Below are positions 1 to 6,161 of a stretch of 6,272 bases of DNA, one piece after another. Positions within the stretch are counted from its first letter, which is position 1. Every line of letters starts with the position of its first letter. Below the pieces are notes generated by a model. The model was not told where the DNA came from and did not search any database. It saw only the letters and a list, made by a program, of their open reading frames with translations. The translations under genes were made by a program, and so were the position numbers. The DNA comes from Burkholderiales bacterium (GTDB lineage Bacteria; Pseudomonadota; Gammaproteobacteria; Burkholderiales; SG8-39): positions 1-6,272 of the forward strand of contig JAENXP010000152.1 in assembly GCA_016649475.1 (NCBI GenBank). Direction: 5' to 3'.

Positions 1-1147
1 GCAATAGGCACACCAGAGTTACGTACATCGCACCTGCCATGGTGAGCCGCGTGAGAATCTTCTCGAGATAGCGCGCGGTCTGATCGCCCGGGCGGATTCC
101 TGGCACGAACGCGCCGCTTTTCTTCAAGTTATCGGCGGTGTCCTTCGGGTTGTACTGCAACGCCGTATAGAAAAAGCAGAAGAAGATGATCGCGCTCGCA
201 TACAGCATGACGTAGATTGGCTGTCCCGGTGAAAGTGTCCCGGAGATGTCGCGCAGCCAACTCATTCCTTCGCTTTGGCCGAACCATCCGGCCAGGGTCG
301 CCGGAAACAGAATGATGCTCGACGCGAATATCGGCGGGATCACACCGGCCATGTTGAGCTTGAACGGCAGGTGCGAGGCCTGACCGCCATAGACCTTGTT
401 GCCGACCTGGCGCTTGGCGTAGTTCACCAGGATCTTGCGCTGGCCGCGTTCGACGAAGCACACCGCCCAAGTAACCAGGACCACGGCTGTCGCGATCAGG
501 AGCGCCGTAAGCGGATGCATGGCGCCAGTACGCACCAACTCCAAGGTTCCGCCGACGGCGTTGGGCAGCCCTGCGGCGATGCCGGCGAATATGATAATGG
601 AGATGCCGTTGCCGAGACCGCGCTCCGTTATCTGCTCGCCCAGCCACATTAGAAACATGGTACCGGTGACCAGCGTACTCACGGTGACGAAGCGGAACAT
701 GAGCCCCGGATCAAGGACCAGTCCCGGCTGCGATTCCAGCGCAATGGATATGCCGGTTGCCTGAAACAGGGCCAGGAGCACCGTGCCATAGCGTGTGTAC
801 TGGGTAATTTTGCGCTGCCCCGCCTGGCCTTCCTTCTTCAACTGCTCCAGGTGCGGCGATACCGTCGTCATCAGCTGCATGATGATCGATGAAGAGATGT
901 AGGGCATGATGCCCAAGGCGAAGATAGTGAAACGCGACAAAGCGCCACCCGAGAACATGTTGAACATGCCCAGGATCCCACCCTGCTGCGACTTGAACAG
1001 ATCGGCAAGCACGTTCGGGTCGATTCCGGGCACGGGGATATGTGCACCGGTGCGGAACACGACCAGAGCGCCGAGCAGGAACAGCAGGCGCTTTTTCAGG
1101 TCGCCAAACTTGCCCGTCTTGCCGATATTTTGAGCGTGGGTAGCCAT
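1..1147 (-). CDS. secY: Protein translocase subunit SecY, N-terminal 382 residues (3' end outside window)
   Basis: SecY is the central channel of the SecYEG translocon in the inner membrane. It passes unfolded secretory proteins outward and inserts membrane proteins, working with SecA or the ribosome. The frame stays open from ATG at 1147 to the window edge, giving 382 of about 440 expected residues, so the last roughly 60 are missing. Visible landmarks: TM1 near residues 19-40; the plug/TM2 segment [13 protein letters not shown] near 61-73 followed by [30 protein letters not shown] near 164-183; the cytosolic loop [16 protein letters not shown] near 231-246; NMAGVIP near 265; and the loop [13 protein letters not shown] near 342-354, whose RPG arginine corresponds to the functionally important E. 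coli Arg357. It lies 15 nt after the rplO stop and is the distal spc-operon gene. No clear Shine-Dalgarno is seen. The start is fixed by alignment to known N-termini (GDLKKRLLF near residue 15). Confidence 0.98.
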   Translation of the reverse strand, partial: MATHAQNIGKTGKFGDLKKRLLFLLGALVVFRTGAHIPVPGIDPNVLADLFKSQQGGILGMFNMFSGGALSRFTIFALGIMPYISSSIIMQLMTTVSPHLEQLKKEGQAGQRKITQYTRYGTVLLALFQATGISIALESQPGLVLDPGLMFRFVTVSTLVTGTMFLMWLGEQITERGLGNGISIIIFAGIAAGLPNAVGGTLELVRTGAMHPLTALLIATAVVLVTWAVCFVERGQRKILVNYAKRQVGNKVYGGQASHLPFKLNMAGVIPPIFASSIILFPATLAGWFGQSEGMSWLRDISGTLSPGQPIYVMLYASAIIFFCFFYTALQYNPKDTADNLKKSGAFVPGIRPGDQTARYLEKILTRLTMAGAMYVTLVCLL

Positions 1148-1162
1148 TTAGCTGAGCGGCGA

Positions 1163-1813
1163 TTAAGCCTTCTCGCCCTTTCCCTTGGATTTGGACTTGT
1201 CTTTGGCAGCTGGCGCGGCGGCGCCCTTGGCCGCTTTCGGTGCCTTAGCCTTGGCTTTCGCCTTGTCCTTGGTTTCGGCTTTGACGCCCTTGGGCGCCTC
1301 GGCTCTGGCTTTCGCCTTGGCGATAGCTTCGGTCCTGGCCTTGGCCTTCTTGCCCTTGCCTACGGGTGCCTTCACTTCCAGCGCAGCAATACTTCCTCCG
1401 GCCGCTTCGATCGCGACCCTGGCACCCTTAGTGACCCGAAGGCCGCTCAAGCTCACCTTGCGCTCAAGTTTTCCCGACAGAATGACTTTCACCACTTCAG
1501 TCGCCTCCGGCACGACGCCTGCTTCCTTTAGTGCTTTCAGATCGATGTCTGCAAGCTGCATTTTTTGCAGATCGGACAGACGCACCTCTGCGGTCAGACC
1601 GCGAGCAAGCGAATTGAAGCCGCGCTTGGGCAGGCGCCGCTGCAACGGCATTTGTCCGCCCTCGAACCCAACTTTATGAAAACCGCCAGACCGCGACGAC
1701 TGGCCCTTGTGGCCACGTCCCGCAGTCTTTCCCAGACCGGAGCCAATGCCGCGACCGACGCGGCGGCGCGCTCGTTTGGAGCCTGCGGCAGGCTTGATTG
1801 TATTGAGCTGCAT
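1163..1813 (-). CDS. rplO: 50S ribosomal protein L15 (uL15) with long Lys/Ala-rich C-terminal tail
   Basis: L15 is a late-assembly protein of the large subunit that binds 23S rRNA. Residues 1-146 match the family closely: the Gly/Arg-rich rRNA-penetrating N-terminus ([19 protein letters not shown] near 20-38, [18 protein letters not shown] near 49-66) and the globular C-terminal signature [17 protein letters not shown] near 124-140. Known bacterial L15 proteins usually end just after that AAGG, at about 144-150 residues. This one continues for about 70 more residues (147-216), consisting mostly of Lys and Ala with scattered Pro, Gly and Ser and no aromatics. The frame is continuous to TAA. 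The ATG directly abuts the rpmD stop (TAAATG, zero spacing), with GAGG at 1819-1822 inside the rpmD end acting as ribosome binding site. The function of the core is certain; the role of the tail is unknown. Confidence 0.97.
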   Translation of the reverse strand: MQLNTIKPAAGSKRARRRVGRGIGSGLGKTAGRGHKGQSSRSGGFHKVGFEGGQMPLQRRLPKRGFNSLARGLTAEVRLSDLQKMQLADIDLKALKEAGVVPEATEVVKVILSGKLERKVSLSGLRVTKGARVAIEAAGGSIAALEVKAPVGKGKKAKARTEAIAKAKARAEAPKGVKAETKDKAKAKAKAPKAAKGAAAPAAKDKSKSKGKGEKA

Positions 1814-1996
1814 TTATGCCTCGCACTTCACCAGGTAGTACACCTTGTTGATCATGCCGCGGATGGCAGGCGTGTCCTGCAGCTCCACGGTGTGGTTGAT
1901 GCGCTTCAGTCCCAGCCCGCGCACCGTCGCGCGATGTGACGCCTTGCAACCGATCACGCTCTTCACCAGGGTAACTTTGAGCTTCTTGTCCGCCAT
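1814..1996 (-). CDS. rpmD: 50S ribosomal protein L30 (uL30)
   Basis: L30 is a small large-subunit protein that binds 23S rRNA. The product is 60 residues, the normal bacterial length of about 58-60. It shows the family pattern: a beta strand [10 protein letters not shown] near residues 7-16, then [29 protein letters not shown] near 21-49, close to the E. coli protein. The ATG at 1996 is chosen because it gives the normal N-terminus (MADKKLKV). It is preceded by a GAGG that overlaps the rpsE stop codon, 6 nt before the ATG. The frame is open further upstream, but that extension would lie inside rpsE and has no family support. It sits between rpsE (8-nt gap) and rplO (abutting), the standard spc order. 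Confidence 0.97.
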   Translation of the reverse strand: MADKKLKVTLVKSVIGCKASHRATVRGLGLKRINHTVELQDTPAIRGMINKVYYLVKCEA

Positions 1997-2004
1997 GATT
2001 GCCC

Positions 2005-2538
2005 TCAACCGGTGATTTCTTCGACCGATTTGCCGCGCTTGGCGGCAATTTCGGACGGCGTGTTCATGGATTTCAATCCCTGCAGAGTCGCGCGCACCAC
2101 ATTGTAGGGGCTGCCAGAACCGATGCACTTGGCGAGCACGTTGGTGATCCCCATGACCTCGAACACCGCGCGCATGGCGCCGCCGGCAATGATTCCCGTA
2201 CCTTCGGACGCCGGCTGCATGTAGACCTTGGCCGCGCCGTGGCGCCCCATCACGGCATGATGCAGCGTGCCGTTCTTCAGGCTGACACGGAACATTTTGC
2301 GCCGCGCTTCTTCCATGGCCTTTTGCACCGCCACCGGAACTTCGCGCGATTTGCCCTTACCCATCCCGACCCCGCCGTCACCGTCACCGACTACCGTGAG
2401 CGCGGCAAAACTGAGAATTCGACCGCCCTTCACCACTTTGGTGACGCGGTTGATTGCGACCATTTTCTCGCGCAGGCCGTCACCTCGGTCGTCCTGACCC
2501 TGCATCTTGCCCTGCATTCTGCCCTGCATCTTCGCCAT
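2005..2538 (-). CDS. rpsE: 30S ribosomal protein S5 (uS5), with N-terminal MQG repeat
   Basis: S5 sits at the mRNA entry side of the small subunit. It contributes to decoding fidelity and mRNA unwinding together with S3 and S4. The product is 177 residues, against 167 in E. coli. The N-terminal S5 domain runs from about residue 25 ([16 protein letters not shown], including the loop where spectinomycin-resistance mutations are known) through LTVVGDGDG. The C-terminal domain includes [21 protein letters not shown] near 107-127 and ends [13 protein letters not shown]. The extra length lies at the N-terminus, where residues 4-15 are three tandem MQG(R/K/Q) units. ATG 2538 is chosen because MAKMQ matches what I recall of betaproteobacterial S5 starts, and GGGGA stands 7 nt upstream. 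It lies 12 nt after rplR. Confidence 0.97.
   Translation of the reverse strand: MAKMQGRMQGKMQGQDDRGDGLREKMVAINRVTKVVKGGRILSFAALTVVGDGDGGVGMGKGKSREVPVAVQKAMEEARRKMFRVSLKNGTLHHAVMGRHGAAKVYMQPASEGTGIIAGGAMRAVFEVMGITNVLAKCIGSGSPYNVVRATLQGLKSMNTPSEIAAKRGKSVEEITG
2494..2529 (-). repeat. Three tandem 12-bp units within rpsE
   Basis: Three in-frame copies of a 12-bp unit beginning ATGCAGGG(C/T) lie end to end and encode MQGR, MQGK and MQGQ (S5 residues 4-15). The copies are almost identical at DNA level, which suggests recent expansion of a shorter MQ-containing N-terminus by slippage. Each of the second and third ATG codons is preceded by AGGGC from the prior unit. Confidence 0.85.
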
Positions 2539-2550
2539 ATTCGTCCCCGA

Positions 2551-2907
2551 TTAAAACTTGAGCCCGGCTTCGCGCGCGGCATCTGCCAGCGCCTTTACAC
2601 GGCCGTGATACTGCAGGCCGCCGCGGTCAAATGCCACTTTCTCGATACCGAGTTGTTTTGCTTTGGCGGCAATGCGCTTGCCCACGGCCTCGGCCGCCGC
2701 TACGTTGCCACCATTCGCCACCGTCGTGCGCACTTCCTTCTCCAGCGTTGACGCCGCCGTCAGGACCTTTGTGCCGCAGGCGGAAATTACCTGGGCGTAT
2801 ATGTGGCTGTTGGTGCGATGCACCGCAAGGCGCACAACTTTGAGTTCAGCAATCTTGGCACGGGATCTACGTGCTCGGCGCAGTCGCGCCTGCTTTTTGT
2901 CTATCAT
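2551..2907 (-). CDS. rplR: 50S ribosomal protein L18 (uL18)
   Basis: L18 binds 5S rRNA and, with L5, carries it into the central protuberance of the large subunit. The product is 118 residues, normal for the family (E. coli 117). The basic N-terminus ([16 protein letters not shown], residues 3-18) is the flexible rRNA-binding region. The conserved core follows: [16 protein letters not shown] near 26-41, [32 protein letters not shown] near 67-98, and the hallmark end [20 protein letters not shown] good GGAG stands 8 nt before the ATG, within the 14-nt gap after rplF. The 12-nt gap to rpsE supports co-translation. L5 is encoded in the same operon. Confidence 0.98.
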   Translation of the reverse strand: MIDKKQARLRRARRSRAKIAELKVVRLAVHRTNSHIYAQVISACGTKVLTAASTLEKEVRTTVANGGNVAAAEAVGKRIAAKAKQLGIEKVAFDRGGLQYHGRVKALADAAREAGLKF

Positions 2908-2921
2908 GGCTTTAGCTCCAC

Positions 2922-3455
2922 TTACTTCTTCTTGGTCTCTTTCAAGACCACCTTCTCGCCCGTATAGCGCACACCCTTGCCTTTGTACGGCTCTGGACTG
3001 CGATAGGCGCGCACCTCGGCGGCCACCTGGCCGACCTGCTGTTTGTCGTTGCCACGGAGAATGATCTCGGTCTGGCTCGGGGTTTCGACCTTGACGCCGT
3101 CGGGCATCTGATGCACCACCGGATGCGAAAAACCGAGCGCAAGATTGAGCTTGTCGCCCTGCGCCTGCGCGCGGTAGCCGACGCCTACAAGGGTCAGTTT
3201 CCGCTCGAAACCTTTGGTAACGCCCTCTACCATGTTGGCCACGAGCGCCCGAATCGTGCCGGACATGGCGTTGGCCCGTATCGAGTCATTGTTTACCTGG
3301 CACAGCAGATTATCGCCATCGCGTTCAATTTTGATGTCACTGCTCAAGCGCTGCGTTAGCGTACCCCGCGGTCCTTTCACCGCGACCTGCTCGGCAGATA
3401 CGGTTACTTCGACGCCCTTGGGCACAGCAATGGGGTACTTTCCGATTCGTGACAT
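2922..3455 (-). CDS. rplF: 50S ribosomal protein L6 (uL6)
   Basis: L6 binds 23S rRNA near the sarcin-ricin loop and the factor-binding site of the large subunit. Its length of 177 residues is identical to E. coli L6. The protein has the two-repeat architecture of the family: an N-terminal half (residues 1-82, starting MSRIGKYPI and containing [12 protein letters not shown]) and a C-terminal half with GVGYRAQ near 92 and LGFSHPV near 107. It ends in the signature [13 protein letters not shown] near residues 155-167, then a basic tail ending KKK. The ATG lies 13 nt after the rpsH stop. A purine run AAGGGGGG begins inside that stop codon and serves as ribosome binding site, a sign of coupling to rpsH. 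Confidence 0.98.
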   Translation of the reverse strand: MSRIGKYPIAVPKGVEVTVSAEQVAVKGPRGTLTQRLSSDIKIERDGDNLLCQVNNDSIRANAMSGTIRALVANMVEGVTKGFERKLTLVGVGYRAQAQGDKLNLALGFSHPVVHQMPDGVKVETPSQTEIILRGNDKQQVGQVAAEVRAYRSPEPYKGKGVRYTGEKVVLKETKKK

Positions 3456-3468
3456 GGTTTCGCCCCCC

Positions 3469-3864
3469 TTACGCCACGATGCACAAAACTTCGCCGCCGA
3501 TCCCCGTGGCGCGCGCTTTTCTGTCGGTCATCACGCCCTTCGAGGTGGAGACGATGGCGATTCCCAGGCCATTCATGATCTTGGGAATATCGTCCGAGCC
3601 TTTGTAAATGCGCAGTCCAGGGCGGCTGACACGCTCGATCTTCTCGATTACCGGCTCGCCCGCGTAATACTTAAGCGCAATTTCGAGGGTAGGTTTGCCG
3701 TCTTCATCGCGTACCTTGAATTCTTCGATGTAGCCCTCGTCCTTCAGCACCTGGGCAATGGACGCCTTTACGCGCGACGAAGGCATCGCCACCGACAGCT
3801 TCTCCGCAAGTTGTGCATTGCGGATTCGGGTCAACATGTCGGCGATCGGATCACTCATGCTCAT
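3469..3864 (-). CDS. rpsH: 30S ribosomal protein S8 (uS8)
   Basis: S8 is a primary 16S rRNA-binding protein (helix 21 region) of the central domain. In E. coli it is also the autogenous repressor of the spc operon, acting near the rplE start. The product is 131 residues (E. coli 130). The start [18 protein letters not shown] matches the family. The C-terminal RNA-binding part has [12 protein letters not shown] near 85-96, then [20 protein letters not shown]. It ends CIVA where E. coli has CYVA. Two in-frame ATGs (3864 and 3858) are possible. 3864 is preferred because GAGGAG stands 7 nt upstream and the family begins MSM. It follows rpsN by 13 nt. Confidence 0.98.
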   Translation of the reverse strand: MSMSDPIADMLTRIRNAQLAEKLSVAMPSSRVKASIAQVLKDEGYIEEFKVRDEDGKPTLEIALKYYAGEPVIEKIERVSRPGLRIYKGSDDIPKIMNGLGIAIVSTSKGVMTDRKARATGIGGEVLCIVA

Positions 3865-3871
3865 GCTATGT

Positions 3872-3877
3872 CTCCTC
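3872..3877 (-). promoter_or_regulatory. Ribosome binding site of rpsH
   Basis: GAGGAG directly follows the rpsN TGA stop and lies 7 nt before the ATG at 3864. It is one of the strongest Shine-Dalgarno matches in the window and supports the first of two closely spaced ATG codons as the rpsH start. Confidence 0.8.
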
Positions 3878-4183
3878 TCACCAGCTGGCTTTGGTCATGC
3901 CGGGAACTTCGCCGCGCATGGCGATCTCGCGCAGCTTGTTACGCCCGAGGCCAAACTTGCGGTACACGCCGCGCGGCCGGCCGGTAATCTTGCAGCGGTT
4001 GCGCACCCGCGTCGGACTGGCGTTACGCGGCAGTCGCTGCAACTGCATGCGCGCGGCCATGCGCTCGTCCTCTGGCTGCTTGAAATCGTTAATGATGGCG
4101 AGCAGCGCTGCGCGCTTGACCTCGAATTTCTTCACGGTCTTGCGGCGCTTTTCGTTGCGGTTGATGACTGCGGTTTTTGCCAT
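3878..4183 (-). CDS. rpsN: 30S ribosomal protein S14 (uS14), zinc-independent long form
   Basis: S14 is a late-assembly protein of the 30S head, next to S3 and S10. Its length of 101 residues equals E. coli S14. The C-terminal signature [35 protein letters not shown] (residues 61-95) and final KASW are diagnostic. Only one cysteine (Cys64) is present. The four-cysteine zinc ribbon of the short C+ form is absent, so this is the zinc-free C- form. That fits a proteobacterium, and the protein would not depend on zinc supply. The start is supported by AAGGA, which begins in the rplE stop codon and lies 7 nt before the ATG; the gap to rplE is 11 nt. Confidence 0.98.
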   Translation of the reverse strand: MAKTAVINRNEKRRKTVKKFEVKRAALLAIINDFKQPEDERMAARMQLQRLPRNASPTRVRNRCKITGRPRGVYRKFGLGRNKLREIAMRGEVPGMTKASW

Positions 4184-4194
4184 GGCGCAATCCT

Positions 4195-4734
4195 TCAGGT
4201 CTTGAACGGAAATTTGAAGGCGGCGAGCAGCGCTCTGGCTTCTTCGTCGGTCTTCGCAGTGGTGGTGATGCTGATGTTCATGCCACGCAGGGCATCGATC
4301 TTGTCGTATTCGATCTCAGGAAATATGATCTGCTCTTTGACGCCCAAGTTGTAGTTGCCGCGTCCGTCGAAGGCGCGTTGCGAAAGGCCGCGAAAGTCGC
4401 GGATTCGCGGTATCGCAATGCTGACCAGGCGGTCGAGAAACTCGTACATGCGTACGCCGCGCAAGGTCACCATGCAACCGATCGGAAGATCCTTGCGGAT
4501 CTTGAAACCGGCAATCGGCTTTTTCGACAATGTGACGACCGGCTTTTGCCCGGCGATCTTGGTCATGTCTCCGACGGCGTTATCCATGATCTTCTTGTCG
4601 TTCACTGCCTCGCCCACACCCATATTGAGTGTGATCTTCTCGATGCGCGGGACCTGCATCGTCGTCTTGTACCCGAACTTCTTGACCAAGTCGGGTACCA
4701 CTGTCTCTTTGTAATAGCTGTAAAGGCGTGCCAT
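4195..4734 (-). CDS. rplE: 50S ribosomal protein L5 (uL5)
   Basis: L5 binds 5S rRNA together with L18 and lies in the central protuberance, where it contacts the P-site tRNA and takes part in an intersubunit bridge. The product from ATG 4734 is 179 residues, the same as E. coli. Landmarks: [23 protein letters not shown] near 26-48, GQKPV near 66, [19 protein letters not shown] near 77-95, [12 protein letters not shown] near 108-119, [20 protein letters not shown] near 123-142, and ending [10 protein letters not shown]. The frame stays open for 42 codons upstream, but those codons lie inside rplX and do not resemble L5. [10 protein letters not shown] is the family N-terminus. The start has only a modest GAGAG ribosome binding site after the rplX stop (13-nt gap). 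In E. coli this start is the S8 repression target. Confidence 0.98.
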   Translation of the reverse strand: MARLYSYYKETVVPDLVKKFGYKTTMQVPRIEKITLNMGVGEAVNDKKIMDNAVGDMTKIAGQKPVVTLSKKPIAGFKIRKDLPIGCMVTLRGVRMYEFLDRLVSIAIPRIRDFRGLSQRAFDGRGNYNLGVKEQIIFPEIEYDKIDALRGMNISITTTAKTDEEARALLAAFKFPFKT

Positions 4735-4747
4735 AGCGTTTTCTCTC

Positions 4748-5065
4748 TCAGGCGTCCACGATTTCGCCGTTGGACTTGAATATGCGCACTTTGCGACCGT
4801 CCTCCAGCGTCTTGAAACCGACCCGGTCGCCCTTCTGCGTCTGGGGATTGAACAGCGCAACGTTGGAGATGTCGATCGGCATGTCCATATCGACGATGCC
4901 CCCGGTCTGACCCTTCATCGGGTTTGGTTTCTGATGCTTCTTCGCGCGGTTGATACCCTCGACCAGCAGGTGCTTTTCATCAACGCGGCGCAACACCGTG
5001 CCGCGCTTGCCTTTGTCCTTACCGGTTGTGACGATTACGTCGTCACCTTTGCGAATCTTTTGCAT
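4748..5065 (-). CDS. rplX: 50S ribosomal protein L24 (uL24)
   Basis: L24 is one of the earliest 23S rRNA-binding proteins and an assembly initiator; in the mature ribosome it lies near the polypeptide exit tunnel. The product is 105 residues (E. coli 104). A KOW-type domain opens the protein ([19 protein letters not shown], residues 6-24). It is followed by [15 protein letters not shown] near 36-50, [20 protein letters not shown] near 56-75, and [21 protein letters not shown] near 82-102, all family-typical. The gene is separated from rplN by an unusually long 74-nt spacer. Its likely Shine-Dalgarno is AGGA at 5076-5079, 10 nt before the ATG; a second AAGG sits only 2 nt from the ATG. Confidence 0.98.
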   Translation of the reverse strand: MQKIRKGDDVIVTTGKDKGKRGTVLRRVDEKHLLVEGINRAKKHQKPNPMKGQTGGIVDMDMPIDISNVALFNPQTQKGDRVGFKTLEDGRKVRIFKSNGEIVDA

Positions 5066-5139
5066 GGCCTTCGATTCCTATATTCCTGACTTCGAGACGT
5101 TACGCTGGGCCGTAGCCCATTGCTGCGCCATCCTGCCTG
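5066..5139 (-). other. rplN-rplX intergenic spacer with hairpin and possible 17-codon ORF
   Basis: This 74-nt spacer is much longer than the other internal gaps of the operon (0-15 nt). Its transcript can form a 5-bp stem UGGGC/GCCCA closed by a UACG tetraloop (5106-5119), the stable C(UACG)G type. It has no U-run after it, so it is not a standard terminator. A 17-codon reading frame (5131-5078, ATG to [20 protein letters not shown]) starts 8 nt after the rplN stop. It ends on a TAG that overlaps the likely rplX ribosome binding site. I recognise no family for this peptide and do not claim it is translated. Confidence 0.5.
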
Positions 5140-5508
5140 TCACAATACTTCGGGCGCGAGCGAAACTATCTTCATGAAGCGCTCGTTGCGCAACTCTCGC
5201 GTTACCGGCCCGAATATGCGCGTGCCGATCGGCTCAAGCTTGGCATTGAGTAGCACCGCTGCATTGCTGTCGAACTTGATTAGCGAGCCGTCTGAGCGAC
5301 GCACGCCCTTGGCTGTACGCACGACAACGGCGCTGTAGATCTCACCCTTTTTTACGCGCCCCCGCGGCGCGCAGTCCTTGATACTGACCTTGATCACGTC
5401 ACCGATGCCGGCATATCGCCGCTTCGAGCCGCCCAATACCTTGATGCACATCACCGCGCGCGCGCCGGTGTTGTCGGCCACATCCAATACACTCTGCATC
5501 TGAATCAT
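5140..5508 (-). CDS. rplN: 50S ribosomal protein L14 (uL14)
   Basis: L14 lies at the subunit interface of the 50S. It contacts 16S rRNA helix 14 in an intersubunit bridge and is the docking site of the silencing factor RsfS. The product is 122 residues (E. coli 123). Family motifs run throughout: [17 protein letters not shown] (1-17), [21 protein letters not shown] near 19-39, [16 protein letters not shown] near 60-75, and the signature [13 protein letters not shown] near 95-107, ending [10 protein letters not shown]. It is the first gene after the spc promoter, with a leader of about 130 nt. AGGA at 5517-5520, 8 nt before the ATG, is a good ribosome binding site and supports this start. Confidence 0.98.
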   Translation of the reverse strand: MIQMQSVLDVADNTGARAVMCIKVLGGSKRRYAGIGDVIKVSIKDCAPRGRVKKGEIYSAVVVRTAKGVRRSDGSLIKFDSNAAVLLNAKLEPIGTRIFGPVTRELRNERFMKIVSLAPEVL

Positions 5509-5637
5509 GATTTATTTCCTTTCCAACTTGAACCGCTTGCGCCCGCACCCTTGAGTGCGCGTAACGCGTTGCAGCCAGTCTTGGAACCCGTTTGGGTTGA
5601 ACGCCCCAGCCTGTGGCGAGGCGCTAATGCGAAGAAC
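5509..5637 (-). other. spc operon 5' leader (predicted)
   Basis: This is the predicted untranslated leader between the inferred transcription start (about 5637, the first purine 6 nt after the -10 box) and rplN. A small hairpin AACCC-AAAC-GGGUU (5585-5598) can form, and the segment AACGCGTT is self-complementary. I see no riboswitch-like architecture and no convincing open reading frame. The true start site could differ by a few bases. Confidence 0.55.
5517..5520 (-). promoter_or_regulatory. Ribosome binding site of rplN
   Basis: AGGA, within the purine-rich stretch GGAAAGGAAATAAA, lies 8 nt before the rplN ATG. It sets the start of the first spc-operon cistron. Confidence 0.75.
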
Positions 5638-5642
5638 GAAAG

Positions 5643-5671
5643 ATTATATCCGACCCACCTTACCGGGGCAA
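5643..5671 (-). promoter_or_regulatory. spc operon promoter (sigma-70 type)
   Basis: Read on the minus strand there is a perfect -10 box TATAAT (5643-5648), a 17-bp spacer, and a -35 box TTGCCC (5666-5671) sharing the TTG and a C with the consensus TTGACA. An A/T-rich tract (ATAAAAATC, about 5672-5680) lies just upstream and could act as an UP element. The position, between rpsQ and rplN, is where the E. coli spc promoter is known to lie. Transcription from here would add to read-through from the S10 operon, since no terminator is evident between rpsQ and this promoter. Confidence 0.88.
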
Positions 5672-5684
5672 GATTTTTATGCGA

Positions 5685-5966
5685 TCAAATGTTCTTGGCC
5701 TTCTCGACCAACTTGATGACCTTCCACGTCTTGGTCTTCGAGACGGGGCGCGTCTCCTGGATCATGACCAGATCACCGACCTTGTATTCGTTGTTCTCGG
5801 AATGTGCGTGATATTTCCTGGATCTGGTCACGATTTTGCCAACCAGTGGGTGACGCACACGGCGTTCGATAAGCACCGTTACGGTCTTGTTCATTTTGTC
5901 GCTGACCACGCGGCCGGTGAGGGCACGCACGACCTTGGCTGCCTTGACTGTCTGGGTTTCGCTCAT
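5685..5966 (-). CDS. rpsQ: 30S ribosomal protein S17 (uS17)
   Basis: S17 is a primary 16S rRNA-binding protein of the 5' domain with an OB fold. The product is 93 residues. E. coli has 84; the difference is a longer N-terminus before the conserved [21 protein letters not shown] (residues 16-36). Further motifs are [17 protein letters not shown] near 39-55, [20 protein letters not shown] near 64-83, and a basic end. The ATG overlaps the rpmC stop in an ATGA junction, so its translation is probably coupled to rpmC; only a weak AGG precedes it. It is the last gene of the S10 operon, and the spc promoter begins 13 nt after its stop. Confidence 0.97.
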   Translation of the reverse strand: MSETQTVKAAKVVRALTGRVVSDKMNKTVTVLIERRVRHPLVGKIVTRSRKYHAHSENNEYKVGDLVMIQETRPVSKTKTWKVIKLVEKAKNI

Positions 5967-6157
5967 TTGCCTGTCGCCTTCTGTGCCATGATGGTGCGTA
6001 CCCGCGCGATGTCGCGCCGGGTCTTCTTCAACTGGCTGTTGTTGGTCAGTTGCTGGGTCGCAATCTGCATACGAAGGCTGAATTGTGCCTTCAGCAGGTC
6101 GGTCAGTTCCTGGTTCAGTTGCACCAAATCCTTGGCGCGTAATTCACTCGGTTTCAT
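5963..6157 (-). CDS. rpmC: 50S ribosomal protein L29 (uL29)
   Basis: L29 is a small alpha-helical protein at the rim of the exit tunnel, next to L23. In E. coli this area forms part of the docking site for trigger factor and SRP. The product is 64 residues (E. coli 63). The antiparallel helical hairpin is recognisable from [30 protein letters not shown] (2-31) and the second helix [17 protein letters not shown] (44-60). It starts 4 nt after the rplP stop, with GGGG spanning the end of rplP as a weak ribosome binding site. It overlaps rpsQ by 4 nt (ATGA). Confidence 0.97.
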   Translation of the reverse strand: MKPSELRAKDLVQLNQELTDLLKAQFSLRMQIATQQLTNNSQLKKTRRDIARVRTIMAQKATGK

Positions 6158-6161
6158 CGGT

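Noticed and set aside
129..647. 172-codon minus-strand frame within secY
   Set aside because: It is an Arg-rich alternative frame of the secY region; the true SecY frame is open across the whole segment and matches the family throughout.
1040..1679. Plus-strand open frames antisense to rplO and the secY start
   Set aside because: Their repetitive Leu/Gly/Ala-rich translations are the mirror of the Lys/Ala tail codons of L15; no family resemblance.
1997..2128. 44-codon upstream extension of rpmD
   Set aside because: It lies inside the rpsE coding region in another frame; L30 proteins start at MADKK-like sequences, and a GAGG ribosome binding site precedes the internal ATG.
1999..2751. 250-codon plus-strand open frame across rpsE and rplR
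   Set aside because: It lies wholly antisense to two certain ribosomal protein genes, has no recognisable motif or ribosome binding site context, and is explained by the GC-rich codon bias of the real genes.
3214..4354. Plus-strand open frames of 130-257 codons antisense to rplF, rpsH, rpsN and rplE
   Set aside because: Fully overlapped by conserved genes in the standard operon order; the translations show no domain pattern.
4735..4860. 42-codon upstream extension of rplE
   Set aside because: It overlaps rplX, does not resemble L5, and the internal [10 protein letters not shown] start gives exactly the E. coli length.
5106..5119. Hairpin in the rplN-rplX spacer as a transcription terminator
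   Set aside because: The stem is only 5 bp and is not followed by a U-tract. Termination here would also cut off nine essential downstream genes.
5672..5684. Intrinsic terminator after rpsQ
   Set aside because: Only 13 nt separate the rpsQ stop from the -35 box. There is no GC-rich stem followed by a U-run, so read-through from S10 into spc is more likely.
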